From NCBI GenBank assembly GCA_021819205.1, contig JAKARV010000018.1:1-46443 (forward strand): 46,443 bases of DNA. The letters are read 5' to 3'. Below the pieces are notes generated by a model. The model did no database searches. It was not told where the DNA came from and was given only the letters and a program-made list of their open reading frames with translations. Source of the stretch: Actinomycetes bacterium. GTDB lineage: Bacteria; Actinomycetota; Acidimicrobiia; Acidimicrobiales; Acidimicrobiaceae. Positions 14,977-24,515 of this stretch are shown here, in pieces. The number at the start of each line of letters is the position of its first letter. The stretch's first letter is position 1. The position numbers were made by a program, and so were the translations under genes.

Positions 14977-16959
14977 CTAGCCACGGCGGGGGGGCCTCGC
15001 GTGCCCAAGGTCGACAAAATAGCCAACGAGTGCTGGATCGTCGATGGCGCCGAGGCTGAGCGCCTTCTCCACTGGCACGCCCTGGAGTAGCCGCTTTATG
15101 GGAACCTCAAGCTTCTTGCCGGTAAGGGTGTGGGGGATCCCGGGGACTGCGATAATCTCGTCGGGAACGTGCCTTGGTGATACGCCGCGGCGGATCGCAC
15201 CGTTGATTTTCTGGCGCAGCGAATCATCGAGTGCGAAGCCGTTCTCAAGGACCAGGAACAGGGGCATCCAGTAGCTACCGTCGGGCTGCTCGGCGCCGAT
15301 GACGAGCGCCTCGCGCACTTCCGGGAGTCTTTCTACCACTTCGTAGATGTCAGCGGTTCCCATCCGTACCCCCATCCTGTTCAGGGTGGAGTCTGAACGG
15401 CCATGGACGATCGCAGTCCCTCGGTCGGTGATGGTGATCCAATCACCGTGCCGCCAGACTCCCGGGAAGGTGCTGAAGTACGCGTCGTGATAGCGAACTC
15501 CGTCCCGGTCGTTCCAGAAGTAGAGCGGCATCGAGGGCATCGGCTTGGTGATAACGAGTTCGCCGAGTTCGCCGACAACCGGTTCCCCAGCCTCGTTCCA
15601 TGCTTCGACGCTGGCTCCTAGGCACCTTCCCTGGATCTCTCCCTCCCAGACCGGGAGGATGACCGAACCCCCGACCAGCGCACCGGCAATATCGGTTCCG
15701 CCGCTGATCGAGTAGAGCCAGAGGTCCGGTTTTACCTCTTCGTAAACCCACTTGAAGCCGCTGGGTGGCAGGGGAGACCCGGTAGACCCTATAGTCCGGA
15801 GCGATGCAAGATCTTCGGATTCACCAGGGTGAATACCCGCCTTGGCGCAGGCGAGGATGAATGCCGCGCTGGTGCCAAAGGATGTGATCCCGCACTCCTG
15901 CACAAGCTGCCAGAGTCGTCTTGGGTTTGGATGGGTGGGGCTGCCGTCGTAGAGAACGATTGTGGCGCCCGCAAGCAGGCCGCTGACCACGAGGTTCCAC
16001 ATGACCCAACTTGTGCTGGTAAACCAGAAGAAGCAATCCTTGCCGGTAAGGTCGATACCCAGGCTTATGACCTTCAAATGTTCGAGCAACGCGCCGACGT
16101 GGCTGTGTACGATCCCTTTGGGCAATCCCGTGGTACCGGATGAGAAAAGCACCCATAGGGGGTGTTCTGACGATAGCTGATCGAATGTGAGTTCGTTGTC
16201 GTGGGCTACCACCTCGTCAAAGGTCGACATCTCGCCGATCCCGGTCGGTGGCTCCAGCCCTAAATGCGAGACCATGATCGTGTGTCTAAGCGACGTCAAC
16301 TCCCGGCATAACTCCTGAACAACAGCACGGCGGTCGATCTCCCGGCCGCCGTAGCGGTAACCGTCGGTAGCGACAAGAACCGTGGGTTGGAGCTGGCGAA
16401 AACGATCAAGCACGCTGAGCGAACCGAAGTCCGGGCCACACGCCGACCAGATCGCACCGATGCTCGCCGACGCTAGAAACGCGACTACCGCTTGAGGGAT
16501 GTTGGGTAGGTATCCGACGACTCGATCTCCCGAGCCAACGCCGATTCGGCGCAGCGAGGTAGCAAAAGCAGCAACCTGATGGCGAAGTTCCGGCCAGGAG
16601 ATCGAACCGATGCCGGTGCCTTCGCTGGTAAAGAGGATGGCGGGCTTATCCGGATCGCCGTGCCTGAATACGTGCTCTGCAAAGTTCAGGCGGGCGCCTG
16701 GAAACCATCGAACACCAGGCATGGAGCTTCCCGCCAGCACTGCCTGGTATGGCTCCGAAGCGCGGACGTCAAAAAAATCCCAGAGCGATCCCCAGAACTC
16801 TTCGGGCCGCTCGACCGACCACTCCCATAGATCGTTGTAACCGCCAAACTCCAATCCCCGCCGCTCCAGGAGCCACCGCCGATACCTGGTGATCTCCGCC
16901 CCTTCAACTCTTTTGGCAGAGGGCATCCATAGAATCTCGGGCTCAACTCCTGGGGACAT
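14977..16959 (-). CDS. Acetoacetyl-CoA synthetase (acetoacetate-CoA ligase)
   Basis: 660 aa from the second ATG at 16959, seven bases after AAGGAGGT; ATG 16977 would place the ribosome site inside the gene. It is an ANL-superfamily adenylate-forming enzyme. The N-terminal ACS-type region (LWEWSVERPEEFWGSLWDFF, PGVRWFPGARLNFAEHVF) is characteristic of acetoacetyl-CoA synthetase, and the P-loop LFSSGTTGLPKGIVHSH, the SGGTDIAGALVGGS segment, RHGDWITITDRG and the C-terminal hinge and lysine (TLTGKKLEVPIKRLLQG) are all present. It makes acetoacetyl-CoA from acetoacetate, ATP and CoA, so it links ketone bodies or leucine-type breakdown to thiolysis. It is one of six adenylate-forming enzymes in this region. 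Confidence 0.93.
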   Translation of the reverse strand: MSPGVEPEILWMPSAKRVEGAEITRYRRWLLERRGLEFGGYNDLWEWSVERPEEFWGSLWDFFDVRASEPYQAVLAGSSMPGVRWFPGARLNFAEHVFRHGDPDKPAILFTSEGTGIGSISWPELRHQVAAFATSLRRIGVGSGDRVVGYLPNIPQAVVAFLASASIGAIWSACGPDFGSLSVLDRFRQLQPTVLVATDGYRYGGREIDRRAVVQELCRELTSLRHTIMVSHLGLEPPTGIGEMSTFDEVVAHDNELTFDQLSSEHPLWVLFSSGTTGLPKGIVHSHVGALLEHLKVISLGIDLTGKDCFFWFTSTSWVMWNLVVSGLLAGATIVLYDGSPTHPNPRRLWQLVQECGITSFGTSAAFILACAKAGIHPGESEDLASLRTIGSTGSPLPPSGFKWVYEEVKPDLWLYSISGGTDIAGALVGGSVILPVWEGEIQGRCLGASVEAWNEAGEPVVGELGELVITKPMPSMPLYFWNDRDGVRYHDAYFSTFPGVWRHGDWITITDRGTAIVHGRSDSTLNRMGVRMGTADIYEVVERLPEVREALVIGAEQPDGSYWMPLFLVLENGFALDDSLRQKINGAIRRGVSPRHVPDEIIAVPGIPHTLTGKKLEVPIKRLLQGVPVEKALSLGAIDDPALVGYFVDLGHARPPRRG

Positions 16960-17034
16960 TGTCCAAACCTCCTTCATTGGACTCCGGAAAGATCGACGCT
17001 GTCGCGCGCCGGCAACTGTGCACCCAGCTCGAAA

Positions 17035-18639
17035 TCACGACGGTTGCTTTCCGAAGCGCTCGCGAAGCCGGGTCTTAAGCACCTTGCCGCTAGCGTTGCG
17101 GGGCAACTCGTCGACGAGGATGACCGCCGTCGGCTTCTTGTAGGAGGCAAGCCGTTCCCTGCAGTAGGCGATAATCTCGCTCTCGACAGGCGGGTCTAAC
17201 GGGTCAGCTGGCACAATGATTGCAACCGGAGTTTCTCCCCACTTTGCATCCGCTACCCCTATGAGAGCCACCTCTTTCACTTTCGGGTGGCTGTCGATTA
17301 TGGCCTCTACCTCAGCGCAGTAGATGTTCTCCCCGCCTGAGATGATCATGTCCTTGGTGCGGTCCACCACGCTTACGTAACCTTCTTCGTCCATGCGGCA
17401 GAGATCGCCCGAGTGGAACCAACCGCCGCCAAACGCCTCTTCCGTCGCCTCCGGCCTATCCCAGTATCCCTGCATAACGGTCGGGCCGCGGTAGACGATC
17501 TCGCCTACGGTGCCTACGGGCACGTCCCGCATATCGGCGTCCACGATGCGGGCCTCCACATTCACAATTGGCTTGCCGACCGAGTCCAGCTTGCGTGCCG
17601 CGTCTTCGCCACGGAGCACGCAAGTGACGGAACTCATCTCCGTCTGCCCAAATCCGTTGTAGATGGGGATTCCCGGAAAATTATCGATCATGGCCTTCAT
17701 GACCGACGGAGGAGCAACCGCTCCTCCGGTGAGGATTCGGCGCAGATTGAATGAGCGCTGCTTCACCCCCGGAACTGCGCAGATAGCCTGCCATTGAGCC
17801 GGCACGAACAAGCACGCTGTAGCGCGTTCATTGACCAGCATGTCAACGGCCTGCGACGCGTCGAACGGCCCAGAGGACAGGATAACCGAGGTGCCTCCGA
17901 TCATAACGTAAGGCAGGATGCCGTCAAGGCAGCCGATGTGGAAGAGCGGCAAACCCGAAAGCCAAACCGTATCGTCCCCGAACATGCTGGTCGCGCTCAT
18001 CATGTTGAAGGTATTGATCATCAGGTTGAAATGGGAAAGGATCGCCCCTTTGGGCCGCCCGGTCGTACCCGAAGTGTACATGATGAAAGCCGGATCCGAC
18101 TCGGGGACATCGATAGCGAGTTCTGTGTCCGACGACGAGCTGATCACTTGTTCGTAGCTCTCCGATCGCGGGCCAGCTTCCTCCGGCGCCTCGCTCGTTA
18201 CCAGGCACACCGAAATTGGTGTGCCGTCTCCTAGCTGCGCGCGCACTTGGCCCGCAAGTGGTGCGAGCCCCGCGTCGACGATAATTGCCTTCGCTCCCGA
18301 ATTTTCGACGATGAAGGCGACCTCGCTAGCGGTCAGCCGAAAGTTCACGGGTACCGCGATCGCTCCCAGCCGGTGGGCCGCGAAGTAGCTTTCGAGCACC
18401 TCGATCCGATTTGTCATCAGGATCGCCACGCGGTCCCGGTGACCGATGCCGCGATCCGCAAGCCCTCGGGCAAGGCGGGTCACGCGCCTGTCGATCTCGG
18501 CATAGGTCCTTTGCTGGTTCTCACATCGAAACGCAACTCGTTCCGGAGTTTTGTGCGCTGCCCTTGCAAGCTGCTGCCCGTGCGACATCCTCCGGGCGCT
18601 GTCAAGGGTGGCGATTTGATCATTCTCGGCTTTAGTCAC
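17035..18639 (-). CDS. Acyl-CoA synthetase (FadD-type, AMP-forming) A
   Basis: 534 aa from GTG 18639, close after GAGGAGGAG; upstream in-frame starts lack such a site. ANL-superfamily motifs are intact: P-loop IMYTSGTTGRPKGAILSH, YNGFGQTEMSS (A5), GWFHSGDLCRMDEEGYVSVVDRTKDMIISGGENIYCAEVE (A7-A8 region) and the C-terminal catalytic lysine in NASGKVLKTRLRERFG. The enzyme activates a carboxylic acid to its CoA thioester; chain length and substrate cannot be told. It lies 75 bp upstream of acetoacetyl-CoA synthetase and 87 bp after the enoyl-CoA hydratase in the same direction. Confidence 0.92.
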   Translation of the reverse strand: MTKAENDQIATLDSARRMSHGQQLARAAHKTPERVAFRCENQQRTYAEIDRRVTRLARGLADRGIGHRDRVAILMTNRIEVLESYFAAHRLGAIAVPVNFRLTASEVAFIVENSGAKAIIVDAGLAPLAGQVRAQLGDGTPISVCLVTSEAPEEAGPRSESYEQVISSSSDTELAIDVPESDPAFIMYTSGTTGRPKGAILSHFNLMINTFNMMSATSMFGDDTVWLSGLPLFHIGCLDGILPYVMIGGTSVILSSGPFDASQAVDMLVNERATACLFVPAQWQAICAVPGVKQRSFNLRRILTGGAVAPPSVMKAMIDNFPGIPIYNGFGQTEMSSVTCVLRGEDAARKLDSVGKPIVNVEARIVDADMRDVPVGTVGEIVYRGPTVMQGYWDRPEATEEAFGGGWFHSGDLCRMDEEGYVSVVDRTKDMIISGGENIYCAEVEAIIDSHPKVKEVALIGVADAKWGETPVAIIVPADPLDPPVESEIIAYCRERLASYKKPTAVILVDELPRNASGKVLKTRLRERFGKQPS

Positions 18640-18726
18640 ACTCTCTCCTCCTCGTGCTATGGTGCGGTGGCGCAACTCTTCCCGCAAGATGGCGGCTTCA
18701 CTTTGCGCTCCATGAACTGTCGGATA

Positions 18727-19524
18727 TCACTCGTTGCGAAAGATGGGCTTCCGCTTCTCCATGAAGGCGGCGGGTCCTTCCTGAGCGTCTCTGGATGCGA
18801 AAACATTGGCTGCAAACTGAAGCTCGAGTTCGAAGGCCTCTGCCTCTGGCCGACCCAGGCAGGCAAGGACCGATCGCTTGATCGCTTGGACCGCAAGCTG
18901 GCCGTTCTCCGCGATCTGGTTGGCAATCCTTCTCGCCTCGCTTAGCAGCGAGGGAGGTTCGACTATGCGGCCGATCAGCCCGAAGCTCAGTGCTTCATCC
19001 GCACTTAGCATCCGACCGGTAAGCAGTACATCCATAGCATGTGTAAAAGGGATCTGCCTCGGCAGCCGCACCGTCGACCCGCCGGCAGGGAAGAGTCCCC
19101 ACCGCGGCTCCTGTAGGGAAAAACAGGCTCCGGGTACCGCCAGGCGGATGTCGGTCGCCTGCAACAGCTCCAGTCCGCCGGCCACGCAGTAGCCATTTAC
19201 CGCTGCCACGATCGGTTTGGAGAGGGGGCGTTTCAAAAATGCCCGCTCGATAAAGTCAAACGAACCGAGCGCCCGGCGCGCATCGGCGCTTTCGCTCGTC
19301 TCGCCAGTGATCAGCGGAATCAGCGCCCCAAGATCTGCGCCCGAGCAAAAAGCGCGAGGACCGGCACCGGTCACGATCACGACATAGCAATCGCGGTCGT
19401 TCTCCACTTCGGTCCAAATCCCGGCGAGTGCCTCCAAATCCTCCCGGTTTAGCGCGTTGAGCTTAGTTGGTGAATCCAGCGTGACTATCCCGATCCGGTC
19501 TTCCATCTCATAACGAACGGCCAT
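18727..19524 (-). CDS. Enoyl-CoA hydratase/isomerase family protein
   Basis: 265 aa crotonase-fold protein, standard length. The CoA oxyanion-hole segments GAGPRAFCSGADLGAL and AAVNGYCVAGGLELLQATDIRLA are present. Both catalytic glutamates of hydratases have counterparts: one in GGLEL and one in FSLQEPRWGLFPAGGS, so hydratase activity is plausible. The C-terminal helix ends AAFMEKRKPIFRN, the usual family ending. A GAGGAGCTGGAGAC stretch precedes the ATG. It is 30 bp downstream of acyl-CoA synthetase B and fits a beta-oxidation step after the acyl-CoA dehydrogenase of the same gene series. Confidence 0.93.
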   Translation of the reverse strand: MAVRYEMEDRIGIVTLDSPTKLNALNREDLEALAGIWTEVENDRDCYVVIVTGAGPRAFCSGADLGALIPLITGETSESADARRALGSFDFIERAFLKRPLSKPIVAAVNGYCVAGGLELLQATDIRLAVPGACFSLQEPRWGLFPAGGSTVRLPRQIPFTHAMDVLLTGRMLSADEALSFGLIGRIVEPPSLLSEARRIANQIAENGQLAVQAIKRSVLACLGRPEAEAFELELQFAANVFASRDAQEGPAAFMEKRKPIFRNE

Positions 19525-19554
19525 GTCTCCAGCTCCTCACCCGGCTACTCTCGC

Positions 19555-21072
19555 TCAACGCCCGTACTGTTTGCGCAGATCGGGCTTGAGCACCTTTCCG
19601 GTGGCGCTCCGGGGGAGAGCGTCGACAAAGACCACAGACTTCAGCTGCTTGTACGACGCGATTCGTGCCCGCAGGAATTCGATGAGCTCATCCTCGGTCA
19701 CCACTACGCCCGGCTGCGTCACCACGATTGCCCTGGGAGCCTCCCCCCACTTGGCATCGGGGATGCCGATTACCGCGACCTCTCTCACGGCTGGATGCGT
19801 CTCGAGCACGTGCTCCAACTCAACCGGGTAGATGTTCTCGCCTCCGCTAATGATCATGTCTTTTTTCCGATCTACGAGGTAGTAGTAGCCCTCGTCGTCT
19901 TGGTAGCCGATGTCCCCAGTACGGAACCAACCATCGGCCATCGCAGCCTCGGTCGCAGCGGGGTTGTTCCAGTAGGCCTGAAACACATGGGGTCCGCGTG
20001 TCAACAGCTCTCCCCGCTCGTTCCGTCCGAGCGGGTGGCCGCTCTCGTCCACGACACGCACATCGGCATGAAATACCGGTATGCCTATCGACCCAACCTT
20101 GCGGGCCGCGTCCTCCATCGGGAGCAAGGTCACGAACGGGCTGGTTTCCGTGAGGCCGAAGCCCTGGGCCAAGGCAATTCCCCGGGCGCTATAGGTCTTG
20201 ATGACCCCCAACGGGCAGGGTGCGCCTCCGACGAAGAGAAAACGCAGCGACGACAGGTCGGCGGTCGCCCAATTTGGCGCCTCGATCATCATCTGGAACA
20301 TCGTTGGGGGGCCAAACATCGTAGTCACGTGGTGACTTTCGATGGCTGCTAGTGTTGCCGTCGGATCGAACGCGCGGTCGAGGAGTATGGTTCCTCCCGC
20401 ATGCAGGGTTGGCGTGGTAAAGATGTTCAACGCGCCCATGTGGAACAGGGGTGCCACAACGTAGGTGACATCGCTGGTTAGGATCGGGTAGGCGAGGTGC
20501 CCATTGACGGAGTTGAAGTAGGTGTTCCCATGGCTGATCACAGCGCCCTTCGGGCGCCCCGTGGTCCCCGAGGTGTACATAATCAGCTGGTAATCGTCAA
20601 GCGTCACGTTGTCGGGGGGCTCGGCGTCCTCCGCTCCCGCGAGCAGAGTGGTGTAGGTGCCGGGATCTCCGCTGGCGCTTTGGCCAACTGTGATCGACCT
20701 TATGCCTGGAACAGCGGCCTCCATCTCAGACACGGAGCGCGATAGCTCGATGTCCGAGAAGAGTATCCGCGCGCCGCAATTTTCCAGGATGTAAGCCGCC
20801 TCGGGCGGAGTTAAGCGGAAGTTGATCGGCACGAAGATGGCGCCGATTTTGGCACAGGCGAAGAAGATCTCCAAGAATTCATTGCCGTTATAAAGAAGAA
20901 CCGCTACTCGGTCGCCCTTGGCGACCCCCTCCTGCAGGAGCGCGGATGCCACCCGGTTGATCCGGCTGTTGGCCTCCGCGTACGAGTAGCTCCGCCCGCC
21001 CGATATCCACGCGGTGTGGTTGGGCTTGACTTCTGCCCATTTGCGAACCCATGAACCAGTTCCCGAAATCAT
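19555..21072 (-). CDS. Acyl-CoA synthetase (FadD-type, AMP-forming) B
   Basis: 505 aa ANL-superfamily ligase. Seen motifs are the P-loop LIMYTSGTTGRPKGAVISH, AQGFGLTETSP, GWFRTGDIGYQDDEGYYYLVDRKKDMIISGGENIYPVELE and the lysine in SATGKVLKPDLRKQYG. It has no N-terminal extension. A GAGGGGG ribosome site precedes ATG 21072, and the gene starts 21 bp after the acyl-CoA dehydrogenase stop, so both are cotranscribed. Its sequence is clearly different from copy A (about the same domain, different pocket residues), so the two are probably not redundant. Substrate unknown. Confidence 0.92.
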   Translation of the reverse strand: MISGTGSWVRKWAEVKPNHTAWISGGRSYSYAEANSRINRVASALLQEGVAKGDRVAVLLYNGNEFLEIFFACAKIGAIFVPINFRLTPPEAAYILENCGARILFSDIELSRSVSEMEAAVPGIRSITVGQSASGDPGTYTTLLAGAEDAEPPDNVTLDDYQLIMYTSGTTGRPKGAVISHGNTYFNSVNGHLAYPILTSDVTYVVAPLFHMGALNIFTTPTLHAGGTILLDRAFDPTATLAAIESHHVTTMFGPPTMFQMMIEAPNWATADLSSLRFLFVGGAPCPLGVIKTYSARGIALAQGFGLTETSPFVTLLPMEDAARKVGSIGIPVFHADVRVVDESGHPLGRNERGELLTRGPHVFQAYWNNPAATEAAMADGWFRTGDIGYQDDEGYYYLVDRKKDMIISGGENIYPVELEHVLETHPAVREVAVIGIPDAKWGEAPRAIVVTQPGVVVTEDELIEFLRARIASYKQLKSVVFVDALPRSATGKVLKPDLRKQYGR

Positions 21073-21093
21073 TCGATAACCCCCTCTCCCGTA

Positions 21094-22233
21094 TTAGCCA
21101 AGGCCCAGCCTCCGGGCGATGACCTCCTTTTGTATCTGGGATGTCCCGCCGCCTATGGTCATCACGCGGGCGTCCCGGTAGAAGCGCTGCACACCGCTCT
21201 CCATCATGAACCCGTAACCGCCATGGATTTGGATCGCGTCTGCGGTCACTCTGTTCACCATCTCGCCGGCTACGTAGCGCGCCATCGACGCTTCCATGGT
21301 GCAGTCTTCGCCCGTCTGAAGCTTCCAGGCTGCATCGTAGGTGAGCAGCTGTGCTGCCCTCAACCTCGTCTCCATGTCGACGATCATGAAGCGGATGTCC
21401 TGGAACGAAGCGATCGGCTGGCCGAACTGCCTGCGCTCGAGTGCGTAGCCCTTTGCCTGATCGATCGCGGCACGGGCCAGGCCGAGACAGTCTGCCGCCA
21501 TGACAATACGCTCGAGGTTGAGGTTTTCCATTAGGTAGTAGAAGCCCTTATTTTCTTCACCGATCAGTGAGCTGGCAGGAATGGCGCAATCATCGAACAC
21601 AAGCTCGGCCGTATCCGATGCCCGCCAGCCCAGCTTCTCGAGGCGCCTCGCCGCCTTGAATCCCGGCGTATCGGCGTCGACGATGAACAGACTTATCCCC
21701 CGGTGGCCCGGTTCTCCGGTACGCGCAGCTACCACGACAAAGTCGGCAATCGTGCCGTTGGTGATGAACATCTTGACGCCGTTGATCAAGAAGCCGTCCA
21801 CATTGCGCTGCGCCGAAGTACTGATTGACGCGACATCGGAGCCAGCATCCGGCTCAGTCATGGCGATTGCGGCTACCGCTGTGCCGGACGCCGCGCGGGG
21901 TAGGTACCGCTCGCGTTGCTCGTCGGAGCCGAACTTGAGAATTGGATTGACGGCGATGACCGAGTGGACGAGCAACGAGGCATCAATGCCGCTCGATGCG
22001 TAAGCCATCTCCTCGGCCGCAATCACCAGCATCGTGGCGTCCGCACTGGATCCACCGTATTGCTCGGGTAGTTGGAGGCAGAGGTACCCCATCCTTCCAA
22101 GCGCTTGCAGCACCTTGAGCGGGAACTCGCCAGCTTCGTCCGCCTCGGCCGCAATGGGGAGCACCTCTTCGCGGACGTATCGCCGGTACTCGCTGCGGAA
22201 CATCTCGTGCTCGGCGTCGAGGTAGATGGTCAT
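21094..22233 (-). CDS. Acyl-CoA dehydrogenase (FadE-type)
   Basis: 379 aa, standard length. FAD- and substrate-binding motifs are seen: IAMTEPDAGSDVASISTSA, MFITNGTIADFVVVAART, RRQFGQPIASFQDIRFMIVDMETRL and IQIHGGYGFMMESGVQRFYRDARVM. Near the C-terminus the usual YEGT-QIQ, which supplies the catalytic Glu in medium- and short-chain enzymes, reads TIGGGTSQIQ. As in isovaleryl-CoA dehydrogenase, a Glu in NLERIVMA occupies the alternative catalytic-base position, suggesting a branched-chain or long-chain-like subclass. The start overlaps the TetR stop (ATGA), which couples translation of both. It should introduce a 2,3-double bond and pass electrons to ETF. Confidence 0.93.
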   Translation of the reverse strand: MTIYLDAEHEMFRSEYRRYVREEVLPIAAEADEAGEFPLKVLQALGRMGYLCLQLPEQYGGSSADATMLVIAAEEMAYASSGIDASLLVHSVIAVNPILKFGSDEQRERYLPRAASGTAVAAIAMTEPDAGSDVASISTSAQRNVDGFLINGVKMFITNGTIADFVVVAARTGEPGHRGISLFIVDADTPGFKAARRLEKLGWRASDTAELVFDDCAIPASSLIGEENKGFYYLMENLNLERIVMAADCLGLARAAIDQAKGYALERRQFGQPIASFQDIRFMIVDMETRLRAAQLLTYDAAWKLQTGEDCTMEASMARYVAGEMVNRVTADAIQIHGGYGFMMESGVQRFYRDARVMTIGGGTSQIQKEVIARRLGLG

Positions 22234-22889
22234 CGCCTGCGCTCCTCGCCGCCTGCCATCAACATCGAGGTGATTTGGCGCCCGTACTGCTCTCCCAGCT
22301 GCACGATCGCGGGACTGCGGTCCGGGACGTACCAGGTAGCGGTCCAGTTGAGCCCGCCCAGGATGAGGTTTCTCGTGGTTTCGATGTCACACGGAGCGAA
22401 ACACCCCTGGTTTACTCCGTCTCTCAACAACGCGTCGACGTAGTGCTCGTAGCGGTGGCGCAGGGTGATGATCTCCCGGCGGTACTGCTCATCCAAGCGC
22501 CTGTCCTCCTGGAGGAAGAACCATGAGAGCGGAAACTCTTCGATGAGGAAGCGGAGATGCGCCAGGATCCACACTCGCATCCGCGCCGCGGCATCAAGGT
22601 CCGCATGCTTTTCAACCTCTGCGCTGACACAGTCGAAGACCAGCTCGGTAGCGGATTTTTCGCACGCGTACAACAGCATCTCTTTGCTCGGAAAGTAATG
22701 GTAGAGATTACCCTTGCTCATCTCGACGCGATCAGCAAGGTCCTCGACGGTAAACCCCTGGTAGCCCTTCTCGGCCAGCAGCTTTGCGGCCTGCTTGAGA
22801 ATCTCCGTCGTCTTTTTCTGCCGCCTCTTAGCCTGATAGCCTTTCGGCTTTTTCAGCGGCAACTCTCTAACGCCCTGCACATCAGCCAT
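22230..22889 (-). CDS. TetR-family transcription regulator
   Basis: 219 aa. An N-terminal basic stretch (LKKPKGYQAKRRQKKTTE) precedes the TetR helix-turn-helix: ILKQAAKLLAEKGYQGFTVEDLADRVEMSKGNLYHYFPSKEMLLYAC. The C-terminal ligand domain contains several Trp and Tyr (GGLNWTATWYVPDRSP) and resembles the FadR/KstR2-like regulators of actinobacterial lipid catabolism that sense acyl-CoA esters. It sits inside the gene series it probably controls, overlapping the acyl-CoA dehydrogenase. GGAAGGAG precedes the ATG. A candidate operator lies at 27644-27658 in the divergent promoter region at the head of the series. Ligand unknown. Confidence 0.9.
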   Translation of the reverse strand: MADVQGVRELPLKKPKGYQAKRRQKKTTEILKQAAKLLAEKGYQGFTVEDLADRVEMSKGNLYHYFPSKEMLLYACEKSATELVFDCVSAEVEKHADLDAAARMRVWILAHLRFLIEEFPLSWFFLQEDRRLDEQYRREIITLRHRYEHYVDALLRDGVNQGCFAPCDIETTRNLILGGLNWTATWYVPDRSPAIVQLGEQYGRQITSMLMAGGEERRR

Positions 22890-22953
22890 CCGGCAACTCC
22901 TTCCAATTCGTTAGCCCTGGCCCGGCCGGCGGGTTCTCCGTTCGCTTTGCCAT

Positions 22954-24498
22954 CTACTTGTCCGGGTTGGGTGCGTAAATGCGTCTCAGGGCAACCTTGT
23001 CCAGTTTTCCCGTGGCCAGCGTGGGCAACTCTTCGACAAAGATCACCCTTTGGGGCTTCTTGTAGCTTGCCATCCTGCTCCTACAGTGCTCGATGAGTTC
23101 GTGCTCGCTGGCTCCCTTTCCGGGCCGGAGAAGGACGATGGCGGTCACGATCTCGCTCCATTTCTCGTCCGGCAACCCGATGACGGCGGCCTGTGCTACA
23201 TCGGGATGTTGGGTGAGCACCTCTTCCACCTCGGCTGCGTAGATATTTTGCCCGCCGGACTTGATCATGTCCTTCTTGCGGTCGACGAAGTACAGCGCGC
23301 GCTCGGAATCAAAGCGGCCCAGGTCGCCGGTGTAAAGCCAACCATTCCGGAGGCCGTATGCGGTGGCGTCGGGATTGTTGAAGTATCCACGGAATACGTT
23401 CGGACCGCTTACGATGATCTCGCCGACCTCTCCCGTCGCTACGTCCTGACCAGCGTCATCCACGATACGTACATTTACCGTTACCGCCGGCTTGCCCACC
23501 GAGCCGGGATATTTTGGCGCATCCTCCCGGGTGAGGACGCTGACCAGCGGTGCCGCTTCCGTGAGGCCGTACGCGTAGAGGAGCGGTGCTTTCAGGACCT
23601 CCGCAAGCCGCCTGTCGGTCGTTCCGGCTACCACTCCCCCCGCCGCGAGAGGAAGATCGAGGCTCTCGAAGTCGTAGTCATCAAGGTCTTCCAGCTTCGC
23701 CATTGCCGACCACATCGCCGGAGCCATGTAGACGAACCGGACCCTCTCCGCCTCGATAGCCCTGGCGAGGACCGCGGCGTCGAAGCCGCCGGCAGTGGGA
23801 ATGATCACGACTTTGCCGCCAGCCACGAGGGTTGGGAAGGTATTGGTCTGCACTCCGGCGGTATGAAATAGCGGTACGGCACACGCGTTGATCCGCAAGT
23901 TCTCTGCCGAGAGGGTCAAACTCATGGCCATCGCGTTCCATAGCCAGTTGCCATTGGTCAACATCGCTCCCTTTGGCTGGCTGGTGCTGCCTGAGGTGTA
24001 CATGATTGCTTGGACATCGTCGAGGCCAGGTTCCGGATCGCCAACGCGCAGACCCTTGGACTCGCTGGGTGCGGCTTCGTCGTAGTCCACAGCTTCTTGC
24101 CACTCTGAGCCCGTTACCGACAAGAAGCGGGTGAGAGCCGGGCAGCGGGCGGCACAGGCGCGCACAACCCGTTCAAAAGCAAAGTCGTAGGCTACCCCGA
24201 GCGCTCCGGAGTGGTTGAAGAAGTAGACAAGCTCATCGACGGTCAAGCGTGTATTCAAGGGAACGCACCACGCTCCGAGGCGCGCCAACGCGAAGTAGAT
24301 CTCGAGGAACTCGATCGAGTTGTCCATCAGCATCGCGAACTTGGCGCCCTTGAAAACACCCAAGTCGGTCAGGATGCTCACGGACCTCTCGATGCGGTTT
24401 TCGAACTCTTTGTATGTTGCCCTGTGATCACCGCACACCAGCGCTTCCCGGTCCGGATACCGGTCCGCCCACCGCTCGATCACGGTTGCAATATTCAT
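22954..24498 (-). CDS. Acyl-CoA synthetase (FadD-type, AMP-forming) C
   Basis: 514 aa from ATG 24498 (MNIATVIERWADRYPD), with GGGGGTT upstream; an in-frame start at 24519 overlaps the DUF35 stop and is less likely. Motifs are the P-loop IMYTSGSTSQPKGAMLTNG (a slightly altered SGSTSQPKG), YAYGLTEAAP, GWLYTGDLGRFDSERALYFVDRKKDMIKSGGQNIYAAEVE and the lysine in LATGKLDKVALRRIY. In the fourth motif SGGQNIY replaces the usual SGGENIY, a change also seen in some benzoate/fatty-acid ligases. It lies 17 bp after the DUF35 gene. Substrate unknown. Confidence 0.92.
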   Translation of the reverse strand: MNIATVIERWADRYPDREALVCGDHRATYKEFENRIERSVSILTDLGVFKGAKFAMLMDNSIEFLEIYFALARLGAWCVPLNTRLTVDELVYFFNHSGALGVAYDFAFERVVRACAARCPALTRFLSVTGSEWQEAVDYDEAAPSESKGLRVGDPEPGLDDVQAIMYTSGSTSQPKGAMLTNGNWLWNAMAMSLTLSAENLRINACAVPLFHTAGVQTNTFPTLVAGGKVVIIPTAGGFDAAVLARAIEAERVRFVYMAPAMWSAMAKLEDLDDYDFESLDLPLAAGGVVAGTTDRRLAEVLKAPLLYAYGLTEAAPLVSVLTREDAPKYPGSVGKPAVTVNVRIVDDAGQDVATGEVGEIIVSGPNVFRGYFNNPDATAYGLRNGWLYTGDLGRFDSERALYFVDRKKDMIKSGGQNIYAAEVEEVLTQHPDVAQAAVIGLPDEKWSEIVTAIVLLRPGKGASEHELIEHCRSRMASYKKPQRVIFVEELPTLATGKLDKVALRRIYAPNPDK

Positions 24499-24515
24499 GA
24501 CAACCCCCAATCTTC

